DNA of 64,000 nucleotides from Ascaphus truei (GCA_036426205.1 CM071579.1:15321576-15385575), one strand, 5' to 3'. Counted from the stretch's first letter, positions 11,260 through 22,858 are shown. The notes: a model not told the origin generated them from the letters alone. Made by a program: numbers and translations.

Positions 11260-11745
11260 AAGCTGCTGGCTTTGCATTTTCAAGACTGTAGGGTTTACCA
11301 TCACGTTTTAAGTTATGGTGGGTGAAAAAGGCAGCAAGAAACCTCCACCGTATTGCATATAGCAAATAAAAAGATCACTTGTGAGCACATCCACATGTCT
11401 TAGTCAAACCCTACAGCCTTAAAATTGCAAAGCCAGCAGTACAACCAACTTCACCCTGATGAGACACATTAAAGGTTGAAACACGTCTGTGAATGGTTTC
11501 TCTGGCTTTGCATCTGATTCCCATGCTGTACTTTAAAGCTGTGTTAACAGCGAGCATTAGCTTATATGGGCTCCATGTAACAATGTTTTTTTCAGGCAAA
11601 AGGTGACACGGTGTGCTCATTTGCATGTCATTTCCCAGAATCCCTTGCTGCAGTGGAAACACTGTATGCTGGCTTATAATGGTGAAAGGCAGGGTTGCTG
11701 ACCTGCCTAAGACATGTGAATGTGCTCACAAGTGATCTTTTTATT
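11260..11745 (+). repeat. Family R1 repeat, copy with hammerhead ribozyme
   Basis: From about 11403 to 11745 this is a + strand R1 unit: ribozyme, a linker, then the shared 3' part with CTCATTTGCATGT and GTGCTCACAAG. From 11260 to 11402 the same family runs on the minus strand, with the complement of GTGCTCACAAG and of the GGTGGAGGTTT part seen at 42600. The two pieces therefore meet head to head. No protein is encoded. Confidence 0.75.
11427..11511 (+). ncRNA. Hammerhead ribozyme, type I (candidate active)
   Basis: A self-cleaving RNA motif is predicted here. The invariant box CTGATGA is at 11456-11462. It is followed by a short stem II (GAC 11463-11465 with GTT 11475-11477, one G-U pair), then GAAA at 11478-11481. 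Stem III is minimal (AC with GT around a 2-nt loop), then the cleavage triplet GTC at 11485-11487. Stem I is long and interrupted. Its inner part pairs TTCAC (11450-11454) with GTGAA (11489-11493) and AACC (11443-11446) with GGTT (11495-11498). Its outer part pairs GCAAAGCCAG (11427-11436) with CTGGCTTTGC (11502-11511). The pair next to the cleavage site is a C-U mismatch. Type I topology with a very short stem III is known from amphibian satellite and Penelope-associated hammerheads; activity here is inferred. Confidence 0.75.
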
Positions 11746-11747
11746 TG

Positions 11748-11775
11748 ATATACATACATACATACATACATACGA
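11748..11775. repeat. (ATAC)n microsatellite
   Basis: About six ATAC tetramers follow the 3' end of the R1 repeat. The tetramer tail may reflect a retroposed origin of R1. Confidence 0.8.
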
Positions 11776-11837
11776 ACGTATAAGATAGCACACCAAAAAG
11801 TTATACTAAAAAGTGTCTTTTATTGAGTCATTGTTTC

Positions 11838-11895
11838 AGCTACCCTCTGGAAACTCTCTTGAGAAAGGCTCCAGAGGATAGCTACAGTTTGTCAA
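11838..11895. repeat. Penelope-like hairpin remnant
   Basis: AGCTACCCTCTGGA pairs with TCCAGAGGATAGCT around CTTGAGAAAGGC. The CTTGAGAAAGGC word and following GTTTGTCAATAAAATACG are typical of vertebrate Penelope-type repeat ends. Confidence 0.45.
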
Positions 11896-12205
11896 TAAAA
11901 TACGTTTTTTGAATAATTTTTTGTGCAACTATCTTTGTCTTTTTATATACTGTACTTATGTGGTTCTTCGATAGAAGCACTCATTCAAGCACTTCGGTTT
12001 TACCTGATTGGTGCATGCCCCAAATCTCTCTCTAGCTCTCTCACCCTCCCTCACACACTCACACACCACCAACAAAGTGACAGTAAGGGGTGCTTTGTAA
12101 ACCACTACACAAGGGTACTGTAACAGATAATTTCCAGCGGACAGGCACCCACTAAAAAGAACAGTATAGTAAATCTTCTTTTTGGTGAGTGCCTTTTCAC
12201 ACACA

Positions 12206-12412
12206 CAGGTCGTCCTCGGTATCCGATGGTCCGCTCTCCATCGAACGCCTTATCGGACGCCGCATAATGCAGTCCGCTGGACGCATCATCCGATGTCAGA
12301 ACCGCTTATCCGACGCTCACTGCCGCGGATTAACATGGACCCACAATCCAACGCTCCGATATCCGACGGCGGTTTGCGGGATACATTACTTCGGATAAGC
12401 GAGTACTGGCTG
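12206..12412. mobile_element. Mariner-like MITE with TATCCGA termini
   Basis: The left end runs CAGGTCGTCCTCGGTATCCGA. The right end, reverse-complemented, runs CAGCCAGTACTCGCTTATCCGA. The interior holds several further TCCGA/TCGGA words. A TA follows the right end, but the left flank has decayed into a CA run, so the duplication is not confirmed. Confidence 0.6.
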
Positions 12413-12419
12413 TATAAAT

Positions 12420-13231
12420 GTTTTTAAGAAAAATGTTGTTATAAGAACTTAACATATGTAAAGGCAAATTTGATCTTTTAGCTGCTGATATGCCCTTCAA
12501 TGTTTTGCTTTGCCATTAACTGTCTTTGAAATTAAACTGGATTAGCTATTTTATTCTCCAATCATAAATCCTTTCACTACTTACTAGTGAGATTTCTTGA
12601 ATCTTGTTTCTTTACAAGTGTTAACTCTGTCGGTGAGAACGTAACATTTCAGACATTTTTCACTGCAGTTCCCCTCTTCTATTTAATTTCTAGAATTACC
12701 TAATCTTTTATTTATTGGAAAAGAGATTAAAAAAAATGCAGAGGAAAGATTTAGTGAGCGGAATTTTATTTAAACCGTCAGTTTTAAGAAACAATAGGTT
12801 GCAGTGATAAATCCACAGACATATCTCAGCATGTTGAGCTCTGGTACGTATCTCATCAACTTTACAGCCAGAATGAAACATAGAGAAAAATCTCTAAATA
12901 TATTCTCTTTCACGGCCCTCAGCACAGGATGCTTTGGTTGTTGTTTTTTTTTTTATCTTTCTGATAGTGCTTCTGTATTATGACTGGAATTGTAATGAGG
13001 GTAGTTTAGAAAAATACATCTGATAAAGTATATTCTTAAACTTCAAAAGAAAAACCATTCTAAATTCTACTGGGGATATATCATTTGAAGATTGCTTGAA
13101 ACTATACTCACAGTATATCACATTTGCAGCTAATTGAATATCGAAGCACCAGTTCATCTTAGGAGGAGATATATCGTGCCCCTAAATAATAGCAGGTGAT
13201 ACAGTAATGGGTGAGACTTGGGTTATCCTAC
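12420..13231. other. Unassigned intronic stretch
   Basis: AT-rich; no exon, RNA or transposon terminus recognised. Confidence 0.4.
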
Positions 13232-13292
13232 AGTGTTTAACCAGAGGGGATTTTTAAAGATAATAACCAGGCAAAAAGTAATGGAGTAAGAA
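13232..13292 (+). repeat. Direct repeat, left copy (pair with 15013-15077)
   Basis: The words ACCAGAGGGGATTTTTAAAG, TAATAACCAG and CAAAAAGTAA recur in the same order and orientation at 15013-15077, 1.78 kb away. The pair brackets the triplet microsatellite and the degenerate coding-like block. Confidence 0.7.
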
Positions 13293-13439
13293 TATTCTGC
13301 AATGTTAGTTTTGTGCAGTGCTCACTATTTCTGTTCTCTGGGCCAGAGTAAGAATAAATAGAAGTGTTCATCTCGAAGTATTTGTTTCTCTACTTGGGGC
13401 CGAAAGAGTTCACAGCCGGAGGCTGTAGGAACCAGGAGC

Positions 13440-13640
13440 TGAGATGGGCGAATTAGTCGAAATCCAATCTGCGGATTTTTCGCCCAAGTCCGATCCGCGC
13501 ACGGATATCCGAAGGTGGATTGGGCACTAGCAAATTCAGGTGGTTTTTCTGAATCCACCATTGGTTTCTCTCCACGCAGATTTAAAAAAATATAGTAAAT
13601 CCGACAGCAAATTTTGCCAAATTCAAATCCGTGGCCTTGG
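13440..13640. mobile_element. AATCCG-rich MITE-like repeat
   Basis: Dense AATCCG/CGGATT words as at 2656-2884 and 46680-47060, including GCGGATTTTTCGCCCAAG. Ends are not resolved. Confidence 0.4.
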
Positions 13641-13742
13641 GCAGTGGCTAGACATGTGGTGTATGAGCATCTGTGCCTCTACCCAGTCCTTTCACCTCGG
13701 GATGTCATTTGTGTCAATGTGATTGTTGACGATGTCATGCAG

Positions 13743-13948
13743 GTGGGGCTGCCGTTGGTGCTGCTGGTGCTAGTAGTGCTAGTATTGCTGGTGGTGCTGG
13801 TGGTGACGGTGCTGCATGTGGTGGTTATGGTGGTGCTGGTGGTGACGGTGCTGTATGTGGTGGTGATGGTGGTGATGATGGTGGTACTGCTGGTGCTGGT
13901 AGTGCTGCTTGTGGTGCTGCTGGTAGTGCTAGTGGTGCTGGTGCTGGG
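13743..13948. repeat. Imperfect GGT/GCT triplet microsatellite
   Basis: About 200 bp is built from GTGGTGCTG-like triplets. It creates a long open frame of Val, Leu and Met that is not a protein signal. Confidence 0.9.
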
Positions 13949-14081
13949 TCATCATCACAACATGAATCATGACTGGTCAATAGTACTAGTGATGATGACG
14001 TTGTGTAACAGAGGGCGATGAAGAGGACATCAATGTACGTGCTGTTGATGTTGATGATGTTAGGTTATGTTTATTAAATAA

Positions 14082-14830
14082 TTAATATGTAGGCATGTTA
14101 CTGCTTGCAGTTTTCCATTTACTTGATCTTGATGTTGATGCATTTTCACAATCTTTTACAATGATCACAGTATCATTAATTGCATCTGAAGTATTATCAC
14201 ATTCATCACCCCAACCACCTCCAGTGCCACCACTTAAATCGTAGTCTTTCACAACATTAGTAACACCCTCATCAGAACCCTCCTCATTCCCAACAAGTGA
14301 TGTACTGTATGAATGGATGAATAACCACCCCCTGCTCCTCAGAGTCATCAAGTCCCTGTGACTCTCCCTCTTCTTCATCTGGCTGTATTAACAGCTCTTC
14401 AGAGTCTTGTACTATCAATGAAAGAGCTTGTTCAGCATTAATGAATCTTTTTGAACGTGACAAGTTATGATGTGCCTTGGGCAGATTACTTAGTGGGCTT
14501 CGCAGCAGTAACAGCAGCTTGCACTCGTGGCACTGGTACTGGCGTTTCCCTAGAACTGACTGTTTCATTGACATTGTCAATCTGCTTCTCCACTTTATCA
14601 ATTTTAGTTTTAGTAGTACTAGTACTTGTCCTACTGTAGGTTGTGTTACCTTTGAGCAGAACAACATTAGAATTTCCGTAGCTGAAATGCTGTACAGAGC
14701 TATCTAAATCCATCATAGATTCCTTCCTTCCGTGGTTTTTCCAGAGCTCGGTACACAATCATTTCATCTATGAAGAACTCTAATTTTGATCCAATAAAAG
14801 GCATCACAAACTACATTGAACCTTCAGGAC
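14082..14830 (-). pseudogene. Degenerate coding-like block, possibly piggyBac-type transposase N-terminus
   Basis: Read on the minus strand, three overlapping frames succeed one another. Each is acidic and Ser-rich, as if one ancient coding region had been broken by frameshifts. The stretch KRFINAEQALSLIVQDSEE followed by an acidic Asp/Glu/Ser run recalls the N-terminal region of piggyBac-like transposases. The catalytic DDD region is not present. The direct repeats at 13232 and 15013 bracket it but are not demonstrably its ends. It may instead be chance open sequence next to a triplet microsatellite. Confidence 0.25.
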
Positions 14831-15012
14831 CAACATGACTACTAGACCTTTGGGCTATAATGCAATTAGCAATGCATTGCCTGCACATTTGCAACCAACG
14901 TGTTGAGGATGGCTCATCGGTTGAAGAGGTGGATTCCGGGGAGTATATAAAAGGCTTTTGCTTCATCTTCTAAAGGTTATCCTAAGTATCACCAAAAATA
15001 CCTCTTCAAATA

Positions 15013-15077
15013 AAGTGTTTGACCAGAGGGGATTTTTAAAGCTAATAACCAGACAAAAAAAAGTAACGGAGCAAGGA
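15013..15077 (+). repeat. Direct repeat, right copy (pair with 13232-13292)
   Basis: Same order of words as the left copy, with a few substitutions. Confidence 0.7.
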
Positions 15078-15597
15078 AAATGGATTATAGAAAAGTAGAT
15101 AGTGCTAAAGATGTTTTAAAGCTGCTAAAGAAAATAAAAATGACCATCTTCAGAATGGGAGAACACATTTATAGAAAAGAGAATTGAAAAATAACTAAAA
15201 TACCCAAGGGTTCAAGTGATTCTGTAATGATGTCAGAGCAATTTATCCCTCTGAAGTAAGCATATCGCAAAAAGAATTATAGGGTGAGAGCCTCAAAAAC
15301 GGTGTTTGCGCAGTGAAATTGATGATAAGAAAAGCTTTTTGAACATGAATCGATATGTAATGTTACTTTTATTCTGATTGCTTTTTACCAACTTGCTTAT
15401 CACTCTGTGATTTGATAAATGTTTAATCAGATTTGCTTCATGCAATGTCCATAATCTTCTTTTTTTTTTGTTACCTTTTCTCTGTGTCAGAAAACTGTAA
15501 AACATACTGTATCTGGCTAAAAATCTGTATCATGTGACAAGCTTGGAAAACTAAGTCCTTATATTTGGCGCAGGATCTATCAAACTCTTTTGTACAG
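15078..15597. other. Unassigned stretch
   Basis: Nothing recognised; AT-rich. Confidence 0.35.
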
Positions 15598-15599
15598 CA

Positions 15600-15632
15600 A
15601 GAATATATATATATATAATATATATATATATC
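15600..15632. repeat. (AT)n microsatellite
   Basis: Two runs of alternating TA separated by AA. Confidence 0.85.
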
Positions 15633-15639
15633 AAAAAGC

Positions 15640-15975
15640 AGGGGAAACGAAACTCCTTGTAAGGAACAGGAAACATGTTGGGAGGGATGGTTAGAGAAGG
15701 ATATAACGCTTAGGCGTTTCATAGAAGGAATGATAAAAGAGCGGAAGAAGGTCCATGATCAGTAGGCGTTTAATATCTCTCTCTCTCTCCTTCTACTCTC
15801 TCTCTCGCTGTCTCTCTCGTTCACACTTTACCGTTCAAGAGACAGCACGCAATGTTGAACCACCACGTGTATTGTGACAGCCAAATACCTCCAGAAACCC
15901 ATTTTTGCTTTCACTAATACACTTTGATTTTCAACATTGAGTGCTGTCTCTTGTTTACCAATCCTTGGAACGGTA
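15640..15975. repeat. Penelope-like fragment with CT-rich microsatellite
   Basis: A GAAACATGTTGGGAGG word at about 15671 is followed by a (CT)n tract at 15772-15823. GAGACAGCACGCAATGTTGAA (15840-15860) is inverted at about 15930-15952. The GAAACATGTTGGG word matches the Penelope-like repeat at 32118. Confidence 0.4.
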
Positions 15976-18655
15976 ACGTATAACTACATTCTCTATATGG
16001 GACGTGCACCTGTGGCTTACCAGCACCTATTGGAGTGCCAACTGCCTTATCTGACTATATGTATATATATATATAGTATTTATAGCCAGATCCACGAAGC
16101 TCCGTTATTATCTTAACGACGATGTACAGTAACTTTAGTTAGTGAATTGTTAAGTGCTAACGGGAATCTTCAAAGCTCAATAATGCCGTGTTGTGTTCTT
16201 GGCTGGAGAGTGCATTATGTTAATTATAATGGTAGTTGGTGCTAATGGCTTGTAAAAGAAATTTTCCCCCTAACAATACATATCCACAGGGATTTAACGA
16301 GATGTTATGTAGGTCTTTCCGAACTGTGCTAGCTCCCATCCAGAACCTGGAAAAGGTATTTTACAATGTCTGGATGAGTGTATAGAATGATTTTCCGGTT
16401 ACTCTGCTACTACCACGGTTAGGTATGATTTAACTAACTCAGAGCACTGGGGATAATGACAGAACTCAGAACAAATGGGGTTTAATTAAGGGCAGATACA
16501 AGCAACCCTGGGTAAAAAGGATTTCAATCACGGTAACAAACTGAACTGGGAAACGGGAATAAGACTGGGGCATGGAACATGGACATGGGCTGGCGAGAAA
16601 ACAAAATTTGAAACACCTGTATTCTGACTCCTGTGTCAACATTTCCTCGGTAACACCCCTTTGCCATGGAAATACCTCTTCTCTTCTCTCTGAATAGGGC
16701 TGCTCCTCCTCCCCTTGCCATTTGCTGCAGTCCTACTGCTATTTCCCCTGTGACCTTTGTCATGTCCTCTCTCATTCACAGTTGCCTCCCTGCAGCTCAG
16801 ATCTCCCCCTGTTCTCCTGGTAAAACTTTTGTTATTTACCTATCCCTATTACTACTACTTCCCATTCCCTTAGTGTGTATTCCCTCTGTACCTTTTCCCC
16901 TTTTTATTAATGTGTGCCCAAATAAACAAGTCACAAAATAAGACGTCTCCCCTTGTATGGAGTAGGGGTTGCATTAAGCTGCCTGCCTCTACTCACTAGC
17001 CACAGTGTGCATGAGTCAGAACAATGAGGAATGAGCAACTTCCTGGAGTTTAAGTAGTGGGCAGAAGAGGAAGTGGGAAAGTTCTAGGCTGCAATGACTC
17101 TGAGAGTTGTAGTTTCTTTTGGGCTACACCCGGTGGACAACTGCAACATTGCAGCCAGAATAACTCCAAGAGGGCAGGTTTTCCAGAACACTGCAAATCC
17201 TGGCAATCGCCAATGCACAGGTCTTGCACTAACACATCATGTTCCCTTTCTTGTCTTCTGTCTTTTAACTTTAATTAAACACCTATTCACAGTCTGGATG
17301 GGAGTAACACCACCTTTGGGTAAGACTGGCTTGCTGCCATGTTATTTGAAGCTGATTTTGCATATAATTAGCTTGGTTGATTTACTGATTTTGATAACAA
17401 GATTTTTATGAGCCCTGAGGTAATGAAGCTCTGTGAATCTGGGTCGTAGAGAGTTTGAAGCATTTCCTCCTGTGCACATTTGGTTGCTTTACTGTATGCC
17501 ACAAAAAGTTTGGCCTTGCCACTGTGACAAATTGACTTAAACATTTCATATTTCTCACCAAAAAGCCTGGTTGATCTCCCTGCAACAACTATCAATATTC
17601 TGATGGATGAAAATGCCCAGAATTTTAATCACATTCCACAGCCATACAGAGATGTTTCTATAATGATTATAATTATATTTAAGTATTTATTCATGGAAAA
17701 AATTTTTTTTAACACACTCACAATGTAACTAAATGAATGATCTCTTTAGACTTTGGGACCAACCTATCAAACTAAAAAACAAAAGTGCATTTTCTCCTGT
17801 AAAATTGAAGTGGAAGATGATCATTATGGACACAGTTATAATAAATGAATGCCACCCCAAAAACAATCCATTTTACCACAAAAAAATCCATATACACTCT
17901 TTTTTTCTTAGAACAGTTTAAGCATTTTTGCTCATAAGTGCAGCAATGTAACTTCTACAGTGCAGATAAATGTATTTCGAATAGAAAAGTAGTTATTTTA
18001 TCACGAGTAATGGGCTTTGAAAATGGTATGGGAATCAAAATCAATGTAATCTAGTTCACTTTCTGAAAGGCACTTACATGTTTCTCAATAGTATGACTGC
18101 ACGATGCATGAGAAGAGAAATCTGACAAGTACAAGGAAATGCATATACAGTATTACAGAGTCTTTAACAATAGATTTTACAGTGAAACGTTTTGGGACTT
18201 AAACACTTAGGTTACAGTGTTAGTCTGGGTTACCATGCACCCACAGGGCCATAATAGGCAAAGTGCATTAAAATAGGGCTTGCACTGACACATACCATAC
18301 AAACACAAGTTCGGGCATGCATTTGCAGGGGCATACATACTGGGGCACAGTCACAACTGGAAGGATTCAAGCTGGGGCAAGCGATAGTAAATCCAGATTT
18401 CCATGCAGCCCAACTCCGCACGTCAAGTGCTCCAATCAGGCACCTGTAAGAACACAGCTGGAGCAGAGGTTCACGGAGACTGAAGTGGCGAGGAAGTTTT
18501 CCCTCCAGCTCCCATGAAGGGAAAGCACTCACACTCACATTTTTCCCTATAGGCATTAAAAGGGTTATAGTGTGTTATGTAAGTTATTGTTGTCCCATTG
18601 TTCCATTAGAACGAACTAAATATTCTGTTTGCTTTTCTGTTCTTTTCCTTTACAG
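15976..18655. other. Intron of the + strand gene; old repeats only
   Basis: Words such as CAATGTCTGGATG (16360) and CTGGATGGGAGTAAC (17290) recur at 57320 and 62235, so dispersed repeats are present. I see no upstream exon of the gene whose last exons start at 18656. Confidence 0.35.
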
Positions 18656-18748
18656 AGCCAAAAGAGTGTCTCGTCTATCCCAAGCTCCCATTCCAGTGAG
18701 CTGACAATGAAAGAATATCAACACAGCAAGAGCTGTGACTCTCAAAAT
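18656..18748 (+). CDS. Coding exon (antepenultimate to last seen) of an unidentified gene
   Basis: A 93-bp exon of 31 codons in phase 0 at both ends. The acceptor is a pyrimidine tract ending TTTCCTTTACAG; the donor is AAT|GTAAGC. The encoded segment starts SQKSVSSIPSSHSSELTM and is rich in Ser, Gln and Lys. It is hydrophilic, with no domain I can name, as expected of a disordered C-terminal tail. It joins without a frame break to 30432-30509 across an 11.7-kb intron. Upstream exons are outside the window or not recognisable. The splice signals, symmetric phase and fit with the two downstream exons are the reason for calling it. I do not recognise the protein. Confidence 0.6.
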
Positions 18749-19674
18749 GTAAGCATTGTCCACCTACTATGTGAAAATAAAACCTATTGGCCCATCTTTA
18801 CTAAGCAATGCTATTCCATGAGAAACCTTATGACCCTTTCACTTGAATAGGCTCTAAGGTTTCTCTCAGTGCCAGATGGTGTCTTATGGAATAACACTGC
18901 TTAGTAGATACAGGACATTGCGTGAAACAATCCTATCTGTTATTTTATCACTGAAGCATGCACATAATATAGCTTGGGTATAAAAAAAATCCAGCATTCT
19001 TTATCAGTTTTGAAATATGGTGTCCTCAGTAGGGATTGAAGCGTATGCTACTGTGGAATTTAATAACATTTTTAGCATACAAAAAACTATATTAGCACGC
19101 TGAGATGCATACATATCTCTGTTAGCTCATAATAATTGCTTAACTTTGATCCTGATACTGAGTGAGATTTGGACGGCAGGACAAAACATTTATTCTATGT
19201 TATTCAGCTGTCCAACCTTTTGTAGACTTCAGCCCTAATGATGGTACAAAGAAAGCCTTCTGTTTATAGTTCGCACAGTATGAGCTGTGACATCTGATGG
19301 CTGCCAATGTTCAGCCACTTTACATTACTTCCAAGTCAGTGTGTAACTTCTGGGACTTCAGACCCTCCAACATAAGACACTGGAAAATATATACCGTTTA
19401 GTTTCTCTGTTGGTGCCGGATTGAAGATCTACAAAGCAAGAAAGAATACCTCATTTAGACGTTTAAATATATAGGGCCTAATTCACCAAATGGGGTTATT
19501 CCATAAGAATAGCAAAATAACTCATAAAAAGGGTTACCAGACGTCCGGTTTTACCCGGAAATTTACTTTTTTTTTTTTACAGACCTGTGAGCATCTGGAT
19601 GAATTCCTGAGGTGTGTGTGTGTGTGTGAGTGTGTGTGTGTACTGTTTTTATGTCAGTATGTGCAGGGGTCCTT
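18749..19674. other. Intron sequence, unassigned
   Basis: Nothing recognised except a short (TG)n run at 19613-19641. Confidence 0.4.
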
Positions 19675-19835
19675 GGCCCAGATATATCAAGCAGTGGTAA
19701 GGAAAACTGGAGATGTTATCTACAGAAATTAAGATATTTTTCTGTCAACTTGCATCCAAGTTGGGAGAAAAAAAGTCCTAATTTCTGGAGATAACATCTC
19801 TAATTTTGCTTACCATTGCTTGATGTATCTGGACC
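19675..19835. mobile_element. Palindromic MITE
   Basis: The left end GGCCCAGATATATCAAGCA and the right end, reverse-complemented, GGTCCAGATACATCAAGCA continue pairing for about 60 bp, including GAGATGTTATCT and CAGAAATTA. The whole element can fold into one hairpin. It has no coding capacity; class uncertain. Confidence 0.75.
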
Positions 19836-20063
19836 TATGTGTATATGTATTAGGTCCGTGTTTCTGTCTGTGCATGGGATCCATATGTCTGTGCTCTTGT
19901 CTTTATTTTGGGTGGTCACCAAATGGTGGTAAGGGATAGAGTACTGCTATTTCATGATTTTGTGCACTCTTTTTGGTTGGGGCTGAAATATGGTAACCGT
20001 ACTCATAAAAATTGGTATTTATATTTGTGAACACAGTTAATAATCCTTGTGAAACGTATACTG

Positions 20064-20176
20064 GCCGCGATTCATCAAGCCGTGATGTGAGATATCACAT
20101 ACTCTACGGCAAAAACTGCCACTGACCTGAATTGATTGAGCGTGATGCCCACACAGTGCAGCTTGATGAATCCTAA
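20064..20176. mobile_element. Small MITE with GATTCATCAAGC termini
   Basis: GCGATTCATCAAGC on the left and GCTTGATGAATCC on the right are inverted. The 113-bp body contains internal GTGATG words. Its TATCAAGC-like terminal core resembles the element at 19675. Confidence 0.6.
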
Positions 20177-21992
20177 CCATTGTCCATTAAGGAATTTGTT
20201 ATTGGCCCCTGGGGTCCTTGAGGGGTTTTGCATCAATGGAATCTCTTGGTCTAAAACTAGTGTACGATAGGCACAGCCTGCCTAAAAAAACTTGTGTTAT
20301 ACAGGGAAAGAAAGTGTATTCTGTTTAGACTCCGATGACCGGATGGGGACCATTACGGCTAACATGTTTTAAATAGACATACTGTAAGGCTATCTTAAAT
20401 ATGAAACCAACATGGGATCGAACAGTCTGAGGTCTAACAGCAGATAAGAAATGGGCACGCTTGATGGACCAAGTCGTTATTTTCTGCAGTTTTCTGTATT
20501 TTAAAGCAGCAGTCCAAGCTGCCATTTTTTTACAAATGTTTAATTTGTATATTTCCTTTTAATATGTGCATCAATACAATCAACACAATGATAATTAATT
20601 TGCTATGTTGCTGACCGATCCGTTCTTTTCTGATTAATCGGCAAAGATTCGGCTCGGGGGTTCACTAAATAGGGAGGGAGGGGACTCAGACACAGATGTG
20701 AGAAACTTTCCTACATGCATTCGCAGACTTTTTTTTTGTCACACATCCACCACCAGTTTGCTGGTTCTTCCAGTGAATTATGGCTCAGTCACAATTCCAA
20801 AGGGATTCACTAAGCATGTTCTGCTCACTAGCAAAACCCATATTTCAGTCTCTGAATGGGACTTATAGTGGCATGAATATTTTAAATTCTTGGCGAGTTT
20901 TGACCATACTGTGACTGAGCTCCTACAGATTTGTGCCTTTTTTGCAGAAAAAATGGCCAATTTTACAAGGTTCAAAAACTCAATGTGAATATTTGCTGCA
21001 TAAAATATGTGTTATACAATTTTGGGATTACAGCTCATTTTGTAACAATATTAGCACTTTGAAGCTCGGCAAAACGTCTCATAGGGAAGCAAAATTGTAA
21101 TGAAAATGCTACTCTCTCTCCTCCAAAAGGCTAATTTTTCCCATCTGAAAAAGGGCCAATTTCACCTGGTTTGTGAACCTGGGTGAAAGTTTCACACAGC
21201 TCTCATTCACACGCCCTCTGGTAATGGAGGGAATTATCATGCACAACACATTTGAATGTTAGGATCAATTCCATAAAAGAAGAGAGGCACAGATAATGTG
21301 ACATGATTATTGTGAAGCAGCGGAAAGGGCAAAGACGGGAAGTGGTTTGGTATCAGAGAACGTTGTACTGTAAGCAACAGGCGCGGCAAGGGAGATAAGG
21401 GTAGTAGAGAGGGCTCAGAAGTCAAACAGAATATACTTACTGCAGTCTACAAGGCTTAAAATAATATAAAACATGAATGTGAGCATGTAGGCTGTGATGA
21501 CATTAGAAACCTCTAATAATAGAGTCAATATTTTGAAAGCAAGTCCAGATTCTGCCTGACCTTTTGTTCAAATCCATCAGGAGAACATGATATACTCAAT
21601 GAAAGTCTGTGTGACCTTCTCAGACATTTCGAAATGCACAATTCTTCCATTTTCCGCCCTTCTTATGGGTTGTAAAGAACTGTAAAATGCCAGAGATAAA
21701 TATGAAGATTGTTGTATGTGATTGATGTCTTAAGCTCATCCTTTTTTTTTTTTTTTTTTTGTCGCCAGTCGACCGTAAATTAATCCAATGTTCACCTCAA
21801 TAAACTGACATTACATAAATCAGGAAAACATCACTGAGAATAACACATCGTTTATTAAATGTATGAGCATGTGTTAGAAAAAAACTTAGTATTTGGAATT
21901 GGTCTTCAATTTATGTATCTCAGACAAATAGTGATATAAATGTATCTAGCATTTCGAAACATACTGCTACTTCTTCAATTTGTCAGGTAGAC
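20177..21992. other. Intron, mostly unassigned
   Basis: Around 20600-20680 the words ATCGGCAAAGAT and GGTTCACTAAAT match the repeat at 26560-26640. A long T run lies at 21743-21760. No exon recognised. Confidence 0.4.
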
Positions 21993-22624
21993 CAGGGGTG
22001 CGCAAACTGGGGGGCGCAAGATTTTCCAGGGGGGTGGCGCGGCGGCTGTAGAGGCCCCACATTCTTCTCCAAGGCATTTTAATGCCGGAGGATTGCGTGA
22101 GGCATCTGTAACTTCCCTTAATTGTCTTCAGCGACGGCAACATGGCATCAAATGCCGCTGGGGGTCATGTGACCCCGCTGCTTCATTTGGCGCCGAAGAC
22201 GAGGTAAGGAGTGGAGGAGAGCAGGCAGGAGGGTGCAGCCAGTGCCGTCAACGCATGGGCACGCTGGGCAGTTGCCCAGGGGCCCCACGAGAATAAGGGC
22301 CCCACGCTAATCTATGCACAGACCAGAATTTAACACTAATTTTCCGATCACCCGCCTCAACACTCAAATCTCCCGCTAACTCGGTAGAAGGAGAAAAATG
22401 ACGATTTGTAGCTGAGAGTCGGCGTGTCTGCGTTCGCCAGAGAAATGTGGCCGTTTTTATTGCTTGCAATGTTATGGAAGCAGAATATTGTAACGGATTC
22501 GCGGGAGACAATTAACGGTTTACATTTTTATTCCTGTGAGTGGTTGTGTAGGCCGGGCCCAGTGCACTGCTTTGCCTGGGGGCCTATAATGCTGGGTGCA
22601 GGGGGGATAGTTTGCGCCACCCTG
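21993..22624. mobile_element. hAT-type non-autonomous element with nested repeat
   Basis: It starts CAGGGGTGCGCAAACT and ends AGTTTGCGCCACCCTG, an inverted pair of hAT style. The expected 8-bp target duplication is not clean (only partial agreement between flanks). Inside, CCCAGGGGCCCC near 22270 and GCCTGGGGGCC near 22575 look like ends of another nested hAT-type repeat. Its short frames are not coding. Confidence 0.65.
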
Positions 22625-22768
22625 AGGAGATAATCTGTAGTGTTTCTACATATTTATTTTCATACTTCATTGACTGAAATGGGGAGATACCTACAAGTTT
22701 ATTAAGCCCTTTAAGGACTACGTTTACGGTTTGAAATCCCAGGGCCACCATTTAGTTATTTACAAAGT

Positions 22769-22858
22769 ACTGTAAATACGCTGTAAGTACTGTAAATACT
22801 CTGTAAGTACTGTAAATACTCTGTAAGTACTGTAAATACTCTGTAAGTACTGTAAATT
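22769..22858. repeat. 20-bp tandem repeat, about 4.5 copies
   Basis: The unit TACTGTAAATACTCTGTAAG is repeated nearly perfectly. Confidence 0.95.

Noticed and set aside
10957..11325. 122-codon + strand frame
   Set aside because: Its right part overlaps the inverted R1 repeat; no family resemblance.
13614..14021. Val/Leu-rich frame
   Set aside because: Translation of the GGT/GCT microsatellite.
21993..22624. Clean 8-bp hAT target duplication
   Set aside because: Flanks AGGTAGAC and AGGAGATA agree only partly, so the duplication cannot be claimed.
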